Translations under genes and position numbers: made by a program
Notes under the pieces: generated by a model
Databases searched by the model: none
What the model was told of the DNA's origin: nothing
Seen by the model: only the letters and a program-made list of their open reading frames with translations
Assembly (NCBI RefSeq): GCF_902813185.1
Contig: NZ_LR778301.1
Coordinates: 1,426,001 to 1,490,000, forward strand
DNA: 64,000 nt
Source: Denitratisoma oestradiolicum
Lineage (GTDB): Bacteria; Pseudomonadota; Gammaproteobacteria; Burkholderiales; Rhodocyclaceae
Direction of reading: 5' to 3'
Part shown: piece after piece, positions 15,374-23,055 of the stretch
Numbering within the stretch: the first letter of the stretch is position 1
Layout of the letters: each line of letters starts with the position of its first letter

Positions 15374-17743
15374 ATGAGCCGCTACGCCATTCCCTTTGAA
15401 CAACTGCGCATGACCGACGTGGGCGAGGTCGGCGGCAAGAATGCCTCCCTGGGGGAGATGATCAGTCAGTTGGCTGCCTCAGGCGTGCGGGTGCCCGGGG
15501 GCTTTGCCACCACGGCCGAGGCTTATCGGGAGTTTCTGGCCCATCAGGGTCTGGCCGGGCGCATCAACGGCGCCCTGGATGCCTTGAATGTGGATGATGT
15601 GGATGCCCTGCTGAAGACCGGCGCCCAGATCCGCCAGTGGGTGATCGAGCAGCCCTTTCCGGCCAAGCTGGAGGAAGACATCAAGACGCTGTATGAAGCC
15701 CTGATCGCCGTCAGCGGCCACGATGCCTCCTTCGCCGTGCGCTCCTCGGCCACGGCGGAAGACCTGCCTGATGCGTCGTTTGCCGGCCAGCAGGAGACCT
15801 TCCTCAATATCCACGGCTACGAAAACATTCTCCACGCCATGAAGGAGGTATTCGCTTCCCTCTACAACGACCGGGCCATCGCCTACCGGGTGCACAAGGG
15901 CTTCGCCCATGCCGAGGTGGCCCTGTCCGCCGGGGTGCAGCGCATGGTGCGCTCGGATACCGGGGCGGCCGGGGTGATGTTCACCCTCGACACGGAATCG
16001 GGCTTTCCCGACGTGGTCTTCGTCACCGCCAGTTACGGCCTGGGCGAGACCGTGGTGCAGGGGGCCGTGAACCCGGACGAGTTCTATGTGCATAAGCCCA
16101 CCCTGGCCCTGGGCAAGCCGGCGGTGATCCGCCGCAACCTGGGCTCGAAAATGATCAAGATGGTCTTTTCCGAGACCAAGCAAGCCGGCAAGTCCACCCT
16201 CACCGTGGAGGTGCCGGAGGCCGATCGCAATCGCTACGCCCTGACCGATGCGGATGTGCTGGAACTGGCCCGCTACGCGGTGATCATCGAGCAGCACTAC
16301 GGCCGGCCCATGGACATCGAGTGGGGCAAGGACGGCCGCGACGGCAAGCTCTACATCCTCCAGGCCCGGCCCGAGACGGTGCAGTCCCAGTCCGGCGGGG
16401 TAGTGGAGAAGTTCCGCATCAAGCAGCATGGCAAGGTGCTCACCTCCGGCCGCGCCATCGGCCAGAAGATCGGCGTGGGGGCGGTGCGGGTGGTGAAGGA
16501 CCCGGCGGAGATGAATCGGGTCCAGCCCGGCGACGTGCTGGTGGCCGACATGACCGACCCCAACTGGGAGCCGGTGATGAAGCGGGCCGCCGCCATTGTC
16601 ACCAACCGGGGCGGGCGCACCTGCCACGCCGCGATCATTGCCCGGGAACTGGGCATCCCCGCCATCGTCGGCTGTGGCAACGCCACCAGCGCCCTGGAGG
16701 AAGGGGAGACGGTGACGGTGAGTTGCGCCGAGGGGGACACGGGCTACGTCTACCGGGGCCGGTTGGACTACGAGGTGACCCAGCAGGACATGGGGCAACT
16801 GCCGCCCCTGCCGGTGAAGGTGATGATGAATGTGGGCAACCCGGAGCTGGCCTTCGACTTTGCCCAGACCCCCAATGCTGGCGTGGGTCTGGCCCGGCTG
16901 GAGTTCGTCATCAACAACATGATCGGCATCCATCCCAAGGCCATCCTGGAGATCGACCAGGTGCCGGCCAGCCTGCGGGACGAGATCAAGCGCCGTTCCC
17001 GGGGCTATGCCAGTCCGGAGACCTTCTTTGTCGAAAAGCTGGTGGAGGGCGTGGCCACCATCGCCGCCGCCTTCTATCCCAAGCCCGTGATCGTGCGGCT
17101 CTCGGACTTCAAGTCCAACGAATACCGCAAGCTGCTGGGGGGCGAGATCTACGAGCCGGAGGAGGAGAACCCCATGCTCGGCTTCCGCGGCGCCTCTCGC
17201 TACATTGCCCACAGCTTCCGGGACTGCTTCGAGCTGGAATGCCGGGCCATGAAGAAGGTGCGGAACGAACTGGGGCTCACCAACGTGGAACTGATGGTGC
17301 CCTTCGTGCGCAACCTGGAAGAGGCCCAGGGAGTGGAAGCTCTCTTGGCTTCCCATGGCCTGAAGCGCGGCGAGAATGGATTGCGCCTGATCATGATGTG
17401 CGAGATTCCCTCCAATGCCCTGCTGGCGGAGCAGTTCCTGGAGCACTTCGACGGATTCTCCATCGGCTCCAACGACCTGACCCAGCTCACCCTGGGCCTG
17501 GACCGAGATTCGGGCCTGGTGGCCCATGCCTTCGACGAGCGGGACCCGGCGGTTAAGCTGCTGCTGTCCATGGCCATCTCCGCCTGCAACCGTCTGGGCA
17601 AGTACGTGGGCATCTGCGGCCAGGGGCCCTCGGACCATCCTGACCTGGCGGAATGGCTGATGGACCAGGGCATACAGAGCATTTCCCTGAATCCCGACAC
17701 GGTGGTGGATACCTGGCTCAAGCTGGCGGCCCACGGGAAATAG
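15374..17743 (+). CDS. ppsA: Phosphoenolpyruvate synthase
   Basis: The 789-residue enzyme converts pyruvate and ATP to phosphoenolpyruvate, AMP and phosphate, the entry to gluconeogenesis. The N-terminal ATP-grasp part holds [11 protein letters not shown] and [18 protein letters not shown]. The swivelling phosphohistidine domain has [21 protein letters not shown] with the catalytic His. The C-terminal TIM barrel has [17 protein letters not shown] and the CGQ motif. Length equals the normal PpsA. ATG 15374 follows AGGAAGTGAG; an earlier in-frame start at 15335 has no such site. Gluconeogenesis would be essential for growth on acids, aromatics or steroids. Confidence 0.97.
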   Translation: MSRYAIPFEQLRMTDVGEVGGKNASLGEMISQLAASGVRVPGGFATTAEAYREFLAHQGLAGRINGALDALNVDDVDALLKTGAQIRQWVIEQPFPAKLEEDIKTLYEALIAVSGHDASFAVRSSATAEDLPDASFAGQQETFLNIHGYENILHAMKEVFASLYNDRAIAYRVHKGFAHAEVALSAGVQRMVRSDTGAAGVMFTLDTESGFPDVVFVTASYGLGETVVQGAVNPDEFYVHKPTLALGKPAVIRRNLGSKMIKMVFSETKQAGKSTLTVEVPEADRNRYALTDADVLELARYAVIIEQHYGRPMDIEWGKDGRDGKLYILQARPETVQSQSGGVVEKFRIKQHGKVLTSGRAIGQKIGVGAVRVVKDPAEMNRVQPGDVLVADMTDPNWEPVMKRAAAIVTNRGGRTCHAAIIARELGIPAIVGCGNATSALEEGETVTVSCAEGDTGYVYRGRLDYEVTQQDMGQLPPLPVKVMMNVGNPELAFDFAQTPNAGVGLARLEFVINNMIGIHPKAILEIDQVPASLRDEIKRRSRGYASPETFFVEKLVEGVATIAAAFYPKPVIVRLSDFKSNEYRKLLGGEIYEPEEENPMLGFRGASRYIAHSFRDCFELECRAMKKVRNELGLTNVELMVPFVRNLEEAQGVEALLASHGLKRGENGLRLIMMCEIPSNALLAEQFLEHFDGFSIGSNDLTQLTLGLDRDSGLVAHAFDERDPAVKLLLSMAISACNRLGKYVGICGQGPSDHPDLAEWLMDQGIQSISLNPDTVVDTWLKLAAHGK

Positions 17744-17754
17744 GAGATCAAAAG

Positions 17755-18201
17755 ATGGAACTGAACCCGGAATGGTGGCACTGGGCAGTGGCGGGGATCG
17801 TCCTGATCCTCTCCGAACTGGCCGTGCCGGCCTTCGTGCTGATCTGGTTCGGCGCAGGCGCCCTGCTGGTGGCCCTGTTGCTGGCCGTTGTCAGCATCGG
17901 CTGGACCACCCAACTGGCCCTCTGGCTGGTGGTGTCGGTGGCATTGACGATCATCTGGTTCCGCTTCTTCAAGCCCGGCCAGCTCAAGACTCGAGTTGGC
18001 GGTTCGGCTTCGGACGTGGTGGGGGAAGTGGGGCTGCTCTTCCATGGCGTGAGCCCTTTCGAGCGGGGCGAGGTCCGGCTGCAAAAGCCGGTGCTGGGGG
18101 CGGATGTCTGGCCCTGCATCGCCGATGAGGCGATCGCCACCGGCGAGCGGGTCAAGGTGGTGGCAGTGGAAGGCAGTCTGCTGAAGGTCGGCAGGGTCTG
18201 A
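17755..18201 (+). CDS. NfeD-family membrane protein
   Basis: The 148-residue protein has two or three membrane helices in the first 80 residues (WHWAVAGIVLILSELAVPAFVLIWFGAGALLVALLLAVV, then TQLALWLVVSVALTIIWF). A C-terminal OB-fold (VGGSASDVVGEVGLLF ... VKVVAVEGSLLKVGRV) follows. It is the short NfeD1b form that lacks a protease domain. NfeD proteins pair with SPFH proteins, and the SPFH gene is next, 28 bp downstream. They act in the cytoplasmic membrane, probably in membrane organisation. ATG 17755 follows TAGGAGA. Confidence 0.9.
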   Translation: MELNPEWWHWAVAGIVLILSELAVPAFVLIWFGAGALLVALLLAVVSIGWTTQLALWLVVSVALTIIWFRFFKPGQLKTRVGGSASDVVGEVGLLFHGVSPFERGEVRLQKPVLGADVWPCIADEAIATGERVKVVAVEGSLLKVGRV

Positions 18202-18229
18202 GGTTTACATCAACTGAGGAGGACGGGAC

Positions 18230-19078
18230 ATGGAACTGTTTGTCGTTGCACTGCTGGTATTCGCCGTCGTCACCCTGATCAAGGGGGTGCGCATCGTGCC
18301 CCAGGGGGAAGAGTGGATCGTGGAGCGCCTGGGCAAGTACCACGGCACCCTGCTGCCGGGCCTGTCCATCATCATTCCCTATCTGGACCGCATCGCCTAC
18401 AAGCTGGTGACCAAGGACATCATCCTCGACGTGCAGGAGCAGGAGGTGATCACCAAGGACAACGCGGTGATCCTGACCAATGCCATCGCCTTCATCAAGG
18501 TGACGGACCCGATCAAGGCAGTCTATGGCGTGACGGACTTCGCCGAGGCCATCCGCAACATGATCATGACCACCCTGCGCTCCATCATCGGCGAGATGAA
18601 CCTGGACGAGGCACTGACCAACCGGGACAAGATCAAGGCCCGGTTGCGGGAGAGCATCGCCGACGAGGCCATCGACTGGGGCCTGACGGTGAAGTCGGTG
18701 GAGATCCAGGACATCAAGCCATCCGAGTCCATGCAGAAGGCCATGGAGGCCCAGGCTTCCGCCGAGCGGGAGCGCAAGGCCATGGTGACCAAGGCCGAGG
18801 GCAACAAGCAGGCCACCATCCTCAATGCCGAGGCCCAGTTGCAATCGGCCCGACTCCAGGCCGAGGCCCAGGTGACCCTGGCCGAGGCCAGCGCCGAGGC
18901 CATCAAACGTGTTGCCGCCGCCATCGGCCAGGAAGATGCACCGATGCGCTATCTGCTGGGAGAGAAATACATCGGCGCCATAGGCAATCTGGCCAAGTCG
19001 GACAATGCCAAGACGGTGGTGATTCCTGCCGACCTTCAGGAAAGCTTGAGGGGTCTGTTGGGCCGCAAGCAGGGTTGA
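18230..19078 (+). CDS. SPFH/band 7 membrane protein (stomatin/paraslipin, QmcA type)
   Basis: The 282-residue protein has one N-terminal membrane helix (LFVVALLVFAVVTLI) and the SPFH domain: VPQGEEWIVERLGKYHGTLLPGL, IPYLDRIAYK, a LRSIIGEMNLDEAL stretch and VEIQDIKP. A long Ala/Glu-rich coiled coil (EAQASAERERKAM ... QLQSARLQAEAQVTLAEASAEAI) leads to a short hydrophobic C-terminal part. Such proteins form large oligomeric rings in the membrane and partner with NfeD. It follows the nfeD gene directly. A GGAGG ribosome site precedes ATG 18230. Confidence 0.94.
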   Translation: MELFVVALLVFAVVTLIKGVRIVPQGEEWIVERLGKYHGTLLPGLSIIIPYLDRIAYKLVTKDIILDVQEQEVITKDNAVILTNAIAFIKVTDPIKAVYGVTDFAEAIRNMIMTTLRSIIGEMNLDEALTNRDKIKARLRESIADEAIDWGLTVKSVEIQDIKPSESMQKAMEAQASAERERKAMVTKAEGNKQATILNAEAQLQSARLQAEAQVTLAEASAEAIKRVAAAIGQEDAPMRYLLGEKYIGAIGNLAKSDNAKTVVIPADLQESLRGLLGRKQG

Positions 19079-19098
19079 CGCGGAGAGCGTCGCCTGCA

Positions 19099-19635
19099 AT
19101 GGCGTCTCCTCTGTTGCAGGGACTGCCGCCTATCATCGATGCAGGCACCCGGGTGCTGATCCTGGGCAGCTTTCCTTCTGTGGCCTCCCTGGAGGCTGGG
19201 CGTTACTACGCCCATTCCCGAAACCAGTTCTGGCCGATCCTGGCCCAGGTGCTGGCTTGCCCCCTCCAGTCCATGCCCTACGGGGAAGTCCAGGCGGCGC
19301 TGAGGCAGGCCGGCCTGGGCATCTGGGATGTCTATGGCCGTTGCCGGCGTCAGGGCAGCCTGGACAGCGCCATCCAGGACGGTGAGCCCAATGATTTTCA
19401 GCGATTGAGCAGTCTGGCTCCTCATCTGGAACGGGTCTGTTTCAACGGCAGTATGGCGGGGAAATTCGCGCCCCGGCTGGCGGCCCTGGGCTACGAGGTA
19501 CGGTTGCTGCCCTCCACCAGTCCCGCCTATACCCTGGCCTTCGAGCAGAAACTGGAATGCTGGAAGGAAGTTCTCGTTCCGGCCCTGACGCGGAAAATTT
19601 CCTTGGCTCGGTGCGGCACCCGCAACACGGGGTAA
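19099..19635 (+). CDS. Hypoxanthine/uracil-DNA glycosylase (UDG family 6)
   Basis: The 178-residue protein has the UDG-superfamily fold with VLILGSFPSVASLEAGRYYAHSRNQFWPIL, the signature of the DNA-deoxyinosine glycosylase family (family 6), and a C-terminal LLPSTSPAY motif. It would remove hypoxanthine (and possibly uracil) from DNA to start base excision repair. ATG 19099 lies 20 bp after the SPFH stop and starts at the family N terminus (MASPLLQGLPP). A longer open frame extends far upstream on the same frame but only overlaps the SPFH gene and has no coding character. Confidence 0.88.
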   Translation: MASPLLQGLPPIIDAGTRVLILGSFPSVASLEAGRYYAHSRNQFWPILAQVLACPLQSMPYGEVQAALRQAGLGIWDVYGRCRRQGSLDSAIQDGEPNDFQRLSSLAPHLERVCFNGSMAGKFAPRLAALGYEVRLLPSTSPAYTLAFEQKLECWKEVLVPALTRKISLARCGTRNTG

Positions 19636-19657
19636 AATCGCGCCCCGCTGGTCATGG

Positions 19658-19733
19658 GCCTCGGTAGCTCAGTGGATAGAGCAACCCCCTCCTAAGGGGT
19701 AGGTCGGACGTTCGATTCGTCTCCGGGGCGCCA
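19658..19733 (+). tRNA. tRNA-Arg (anticodon CCU)
   Basis: The 76-base cloverleaf is complete. The acceptor GCCTCGG pairs with CCGGGGC (one G-T), the D stem is GCTC/GAGC and the anticodon stem ACCCC/GGGGT. The anticodon loop CTCCTAA has CCT at 19691-19693. The T arm is GGACG-TTCGATT-CGTCT, the discriminator is G, and CCA is encoded at 19731-19733. It reads AGG codons. It sits between the DNA glycosylase and ppiD genes; no integrase or duplicated 3' end was seen nearby. Confidence 0.95.
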
Positions 19734-19814
19734 GTTCAACGACTAGCACTTGCTGGCGCTTCCGTGTATGCACTGGAACGCTGCCGTTCTTACATCAGAG
19801 TTATCGGGCCTGCC

Positions 19815-21710
19815 ATGTTCGATTTTGTTCGCAGTAACCGCCGTATCGTTCAACTCGTTCTTGCTGGCATTACCTTGCCGTTCGCGTTCTGGGGCGTGGA
19901 ATCCTATGTGAGCAATGTGGGTGCCAGCAATGATGTGGCGACCGTGGGAGGAAGCAAGATCAGTCACCAGGAATTTCTTCAGAGCCTCCAGACTCAGCAG
20001 GACCGCCTGCGCAGCGCCGCCGGACGGCCGGTTCCACAGGAAATGTTGGATACGCCGGAGATTCGCCAGGAAGTCCTCAACAACCTGATTGATCAGCGCT
20101 TGTTGCTACTGCATGCGTCGAAGGTCGGCATTGGCGTGGGTGACGCGCAACTGGCCCAGTTCATTGCCAGTGTGCCTTCGTTGCAGGAGGGCGGAAAGTT
20201 CTCCAAGGAAAAATACGAGGCCCTGGTGGCGGCCCAGAACATGAGCAAGGAGGTGTTCGAGGCTCGCCTGCGCCAGGATATGTCCATCCAGCAGGCCCTG
20301 GGTGCCGTCAGCGCGGCCATGCCGGGACGTAGCGGTGCCGACCGCTGGCTGACGGCCCAACTGGAGGAGCGAGAAATCGCCGAATTGTCCTTTACGCCCG
20401 AGCAGTTTCAGGGGCAGGTGAAGCTCGGGGCCGATGCCTCCAAGACTTACTACGAGAGCCATCGGAGCGTCTTCGAGGTTCCCGAGCAGGTGCGGGTCGA
20501 GTTCGTGGCCCTGACCCGGCAGGCGCTGATGGACCAGGTAAGCGTCAGCGACGAGGAGGCCATGGCTTGGTACAAGGGGCATGCCGATCAGTATCGGCAG
20601 CCGGAGGAGCGCCGTGCCAGTCATATTCTGATCCTGGCCGATAAGAATGCCGATGGGGCCGCTGTCAAGACCGCATCGTCCAAGGCCGAGGACCTGCTGG
20701 CCAAGATACGGAAGGCGCCTGGCGACTTTGCGGTCCTGGCCCGGCAGAACTCCCAGGATCCCGGCTCGGCGGCGAAGGGCGGAGACCTGGATTGGTTCCG
20801 TCGTGGCATGATGGTCAAGCCTTTCGACGATGCCGCCTTCGCCCTCAAGGAAGGGGAAGTCAGCGGGGTGGTGCGCTCCGATTTCGGTTTCCACATCATC
20901 AAGCTCACCGGCCTCAAGCCCGAAAAGATTCGGGCCTTCGAGGAAGTGCGGGGCGAAATCCTGGCCCAGTTGAGCCAGCAGACTGCTGCCCGCAAGTTCA
21001 CCGAAGCCACCGAAAGTTTCAGCAATATCGTCTATGAACAGGCGGATAGCCTGCAACCGGCGGTGGATAAGTTCAAGCTCAAGTCCATGCAGAGCGGGTG
21101 GTTCACCAAAGATGGCAAGGGTGCCGGTCCCCTGGGCCATCCCAAGTTGCTGGCGGCGGTGTTCTCCGACGATGCCATCAAGAACAAGCGCAACACCGAG
21201 GCGGTCGAAGTGGCGCCGGACACACTGGTTTCCGCTCGGGTGCTGGAGCACAAGCCGGCCGCGCTACGTCCCCTGGAGGAGGTGAAGGGCGAGATCGAGC
21301 AGCACCTGGTTCGGGAGGAGGCGGTCAAGCTGGCCCGCCAGGCGGGCGAGGCGGCCCAGGCTCGGGCTGGCAAGGGAGATGCCGAGTTCAAATGGGGTGC
21401 GAGCCGCAGTGTGCCGCGGCTGGGGGCGGCCAATATCGGACGTGAGGAATTGCAGGCAATATTCAAGGCTGACGGGACCCGGATGCCGGCCTATGCGGGT
21501 GCCGCCAGAGGGGATGGCAGCTATGTGCTCTATCGAATTTCCCAGATCAGGCCCTTCAAGGGAGGGGACGAGGACAGTCGGGTCCAGGCCCTGCGTCAGC
21601 AATACAGCCGTGTCGTCGCCGGCGAGGAATTCAGCGCCTGGTTGGGTAGTTTGCGCCAGCACTATGGCGTGGAAATCCACCAGAAGGCCCTGGAGACTAA
21701 AGAGCGCTGA
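19815..21710 (+). CDS. ppiD: Periplasmic folding chaperone PpiD (SurA_N-PpiC)
   Basis: The 631-residue protein has a short cytoplasmic N terminus and one membrane anchor (IVQLVLAGITLPFAFWGV, residues about 12-30). A SurA-like N-terminal chaperone region follows (VGGSKISHQEFLQSLQTQQ). A parvulin-type PpiC domain lies near residues 265-365 (RRASHILILAD ... GGDLDWFRRGMMVKPFDDAAF ... SDFGFHIIKL), followed by a long helical C-terminal part. PpiD works at the periplasmic exit of the Sec translocon. ATG 19815 gives the canonical MFDFVRSNRR start; an upstream in-frame start at 19764 overlaps the tRNA-proximal leader and is unlikely. Confidence 0.94.
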   Translation: MFDFVRSNRRIVQLVLAGITLPFAFWGVESYVSNVGASNDVATVGGSKISHQEFLQSLQTQQDRLRSAAGRPVPQEMLDTPEIRQEVLNNLIDQRLLLLHASKVGIGVGDAQLAQFIASVPSLQEGGKFSKEKYEALVAAQNMSKEVFEARLRQDMSIQQALGAVSAAMPGRSGADRWLTAQLEEREIAELSFTPEQFQGQVKLGADASKTYYESHRSVFEVPEQVRVEFVALTRQALMDQVSVSDEEAMAWYKGHADQYRQPEERRASHILILADKNADGAAVKTASSKAEDLLAKIRKAPGDFAVLARQNSQDPGSAAKGGDLDWFRRGMMVKPFDDAAFALKEGEVSGVVRSDFGFHIIKLTGLKPEKIRAFEEVRGEILAQLSQQTAARKFTEATESFSNIVYEQADSLQPAVDKFKLKSMQSGWFTKDGKGAGPLGHPKLLAAVFSDDAIKNKRNTEAVEVAPDTLVSARVLEHKPAALRPLEEVKGEIEQHLVREEAVKLARQAGEAAQARAGKGDAEFKWGASRSVPRLGAANIGREELQAIFKADGTRMPAYAGAARGDGSYVLYRISQIRPFKGGDEDSRVQALRQQYSRVVAGEEFSAWLGSLRQHYGVEIHQKALETKER

Positions 21711-21765
21711 TCCGGACTCCCCGATCTTGCTGTGCGATTGGGGGTTTAACGTGAAGAACGAGCTT

Positions 21766-21812
21766 TCCCGCCGGGCCGTCCTGACCGAAGGAAATCCCTG
21801 TGGGGCAAGGGA
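21766..21812. repeat. Third, diverged copy of the dispersed repeat
   Basis: TCCTGACCGAAGGAAATCCC and GTGGGGCAAGGGA match the left half of the 87-bp repeats at 10634 and 10741, and the preceding CCGCCGGGCCG also matches copy 2's left flank. The right half differs (GC-rich, CCCCGGAGCGCCCCG). It lies in the 277-bp gap between ppiD and cysB. Confidence 0.75.
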
Positions 21813-21927
21813 AAGCGGCGGGCGGCGCCAGCCGCAACCCCTCGGCGCTGCCCCGGAGCGCCCCGTGAAATCGAGCGGAGCGAGCCGTAGCTGCCCCCCC
21901 AGGTGGTGGGCGAAGGGGGGCGAGCCT

Positions 21928-21964
21928 TTTCATGATGCGAGGTATTGTTTCCCGCATCATGAAA
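21928..21964. promoter_or_regulatory. 12-bp inverted repeat upstream of cysB
   Basis: TTTCATGATGCG and CGCATCATGAAA are perfect 12-bp arms separated by 13 bases, ending 23 bp before the cysB start. A second small hairpin (GCCCG/CGGGC, 21969-21986) follows. The position fits an operator, perhaps for autoregulation, or a terminator facing ppiD; no T-run is present. Confidence 0.45.
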
Positions 21965-21987
21965 GTTAGCCCGTAAGATGTCGGGCT

Positions 21988-22929
21988 ATGAAAATTCAGC
22001 AATTGCGCTTTCTGATTGAGGTCGTCGATAGCGGCCTCAACGTCACCCTGGCGGCCGAGCGGCTATTTACTTCCCAGCCGGGGGTCAGCAAACAGATCCG
22101 GCTGCTGGAGGAGGAGGCCGGCGTTACCATCTTCGAGCGCTCGGGCAAGCGTTTCACCGGTCTGACCGCAGCGGGTGAGGCCATGACCCGGGCCGCCCGG
22201 CGTGTGTTGCTGGAGGCGGAAAACTTCAAGCGGGTGGCTGACGAGTTCCGGGACGAGTCGGCGGGCACCTTGACCGTGGCGACCACCCACACCCAGGCCC
22301 GTTATGTGCTGCCCCGGGTGGTGGCCGAGTTCACGCGGCGTTATCCCCAGGTCCGGCTGGCCATTCGGGAAGGCGATCCCCATCGGGTCGTGGAAAACCT
22401 TCAACGGGGCGAGGCGGACATCGGTATCGCCACCGAGGCACTGGCCAGTGCCCCCGGCTTGGTGTCCCTGCCGGCCTATTCCTGGCATCACCTTTTGATT
22501 GCGCCGGCTGGTCATCCTTTGCTGGCCCAGGATGCCCTGACCCTTCAAACCCTTGCCAGTCATCCTCTCATTACCTACGATCCGGCGTTCTCCGGTCGCA
22601 GCCGCATCGACGAGGCTTTTCGCCGGGCCGATATCGAGCCCAATCTGGTGCTGACTGCGGTGGATTCGGATGTGATCAAGACCTATGTGAGCCTGGGACT
22701 GGGCGTGGGCATCATCGCTTCCATGGCCTTCGATTCCCAGCGGGACAGCGGTCTGGTGGCCATCGACGTGGGCCACCTGTTCGGTGCCAACATCACCCGT
22801 CTGGCCCTGCGTCGCGGTGCGCTGCCGCGGCGCTTCGCCATGGCCTTCGTTGAACTGCTGGCTCCACAGTTAACACCGGAACTGGTATCTGCAGCCAGTC
22901 GGGAAGGTGGGCAGTCCTACGACATATAG
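21988..22929 (+). CDS. cysB: LysR-family regulator CysB
   Basis: The 313-residue regulator has an N-terminal winged helix (MKIQQLRFLIEV, LFTSQPGVSKQIRLLE, FERSGKRF) and a substrate domain. The latter carries the CysB signatures TTHTQARYVLP and DSDVIKTYVSLGLGVGI. CysB controls sulfate and thiosulfate assimilation in response to N-acetylserine. The N terminus MKIQQLRFL is typical of CysB. It is a single gene here, transcribed away from the repeat-containing gap; a 12-bp inverted repeat lies just upstream. Confidence 0.93.
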   Translation: MKIQQLRFLIEVVDSGLNVTLAAERLFTSQPGVSKQIRLLEEEAGVTIFERSGKRFTGLTAAGEAMTRAARRVLLEAENFKRVADEFRDESAGTLTVATTHTQARYVLPRVVAEFTRRYPQVRLAIREGDPHRVVENLQRGEADIGIATEALASAPGLVSLPAYSWHHLLIAPAGHPLLAQDALTLQTLASHPLITYDPAFSGRSRIDEAFRRADIEPNLVLTAVDSDVIKTYVSLGLGVGIIASMAFDSQRDSGLVAIDVGHLFGANITRLALRRGALPRRFAMAFVELLAPQLTPELVSAASREGGQSYDI

Positions 22930-22949
22930 CGCCGGAGGTCGGGAAACTA

Positions 22950-22975
22950 TTTGACTGTAGTGATGTTTGACTGTA
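22950..22975 (+). promoter_or_regulatory. Direct repeat TTTGACTGTA in the leader of the signalling operon
   Basis: TTTGACTGTA occurs at 22950-22959 and 22966-22975, a 16-bp period, in the 126-bp gap before the CHASE2 kinase gene. Each copy contains TTGACT, a near -35 match, but no good -10 is visible at 16-18 bp. It is a candidate activator site or promoter for the operon starting at 23056. Confidence 0.35.
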
Positions 22976-23055
22976 AGAATTGCCAATATCGCCCTGTTTC
23001 TATTTGATCTTGCAGTTAGGTCGTCCAGGCGCTGTCCAGGGAGCTGAATAAAAAA

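Noticed and set aside
15479..17734. Long open frame (751 codons) on the minus strand opposite ppsA
   Set aside because: It is the antisense shadow of a clearly conserved gene in high-GC DNA; its translation has no recognisable motif and no ribosome site.
18313..19098. Long N-terminal extension of the DNA glycosylase frame overlapping the SPFH gene
   Set aside because: The extension is the out-of-frame reading of the SPFH gene; the family N terminus begins at ATG 19099.
19658..19733. tRNA-Arg as a possible integration (att) site
   Set aside because: No integrase, no duplicated tRNA 3' end and no foreign gene block beside it; flanking genes are housekeeping.
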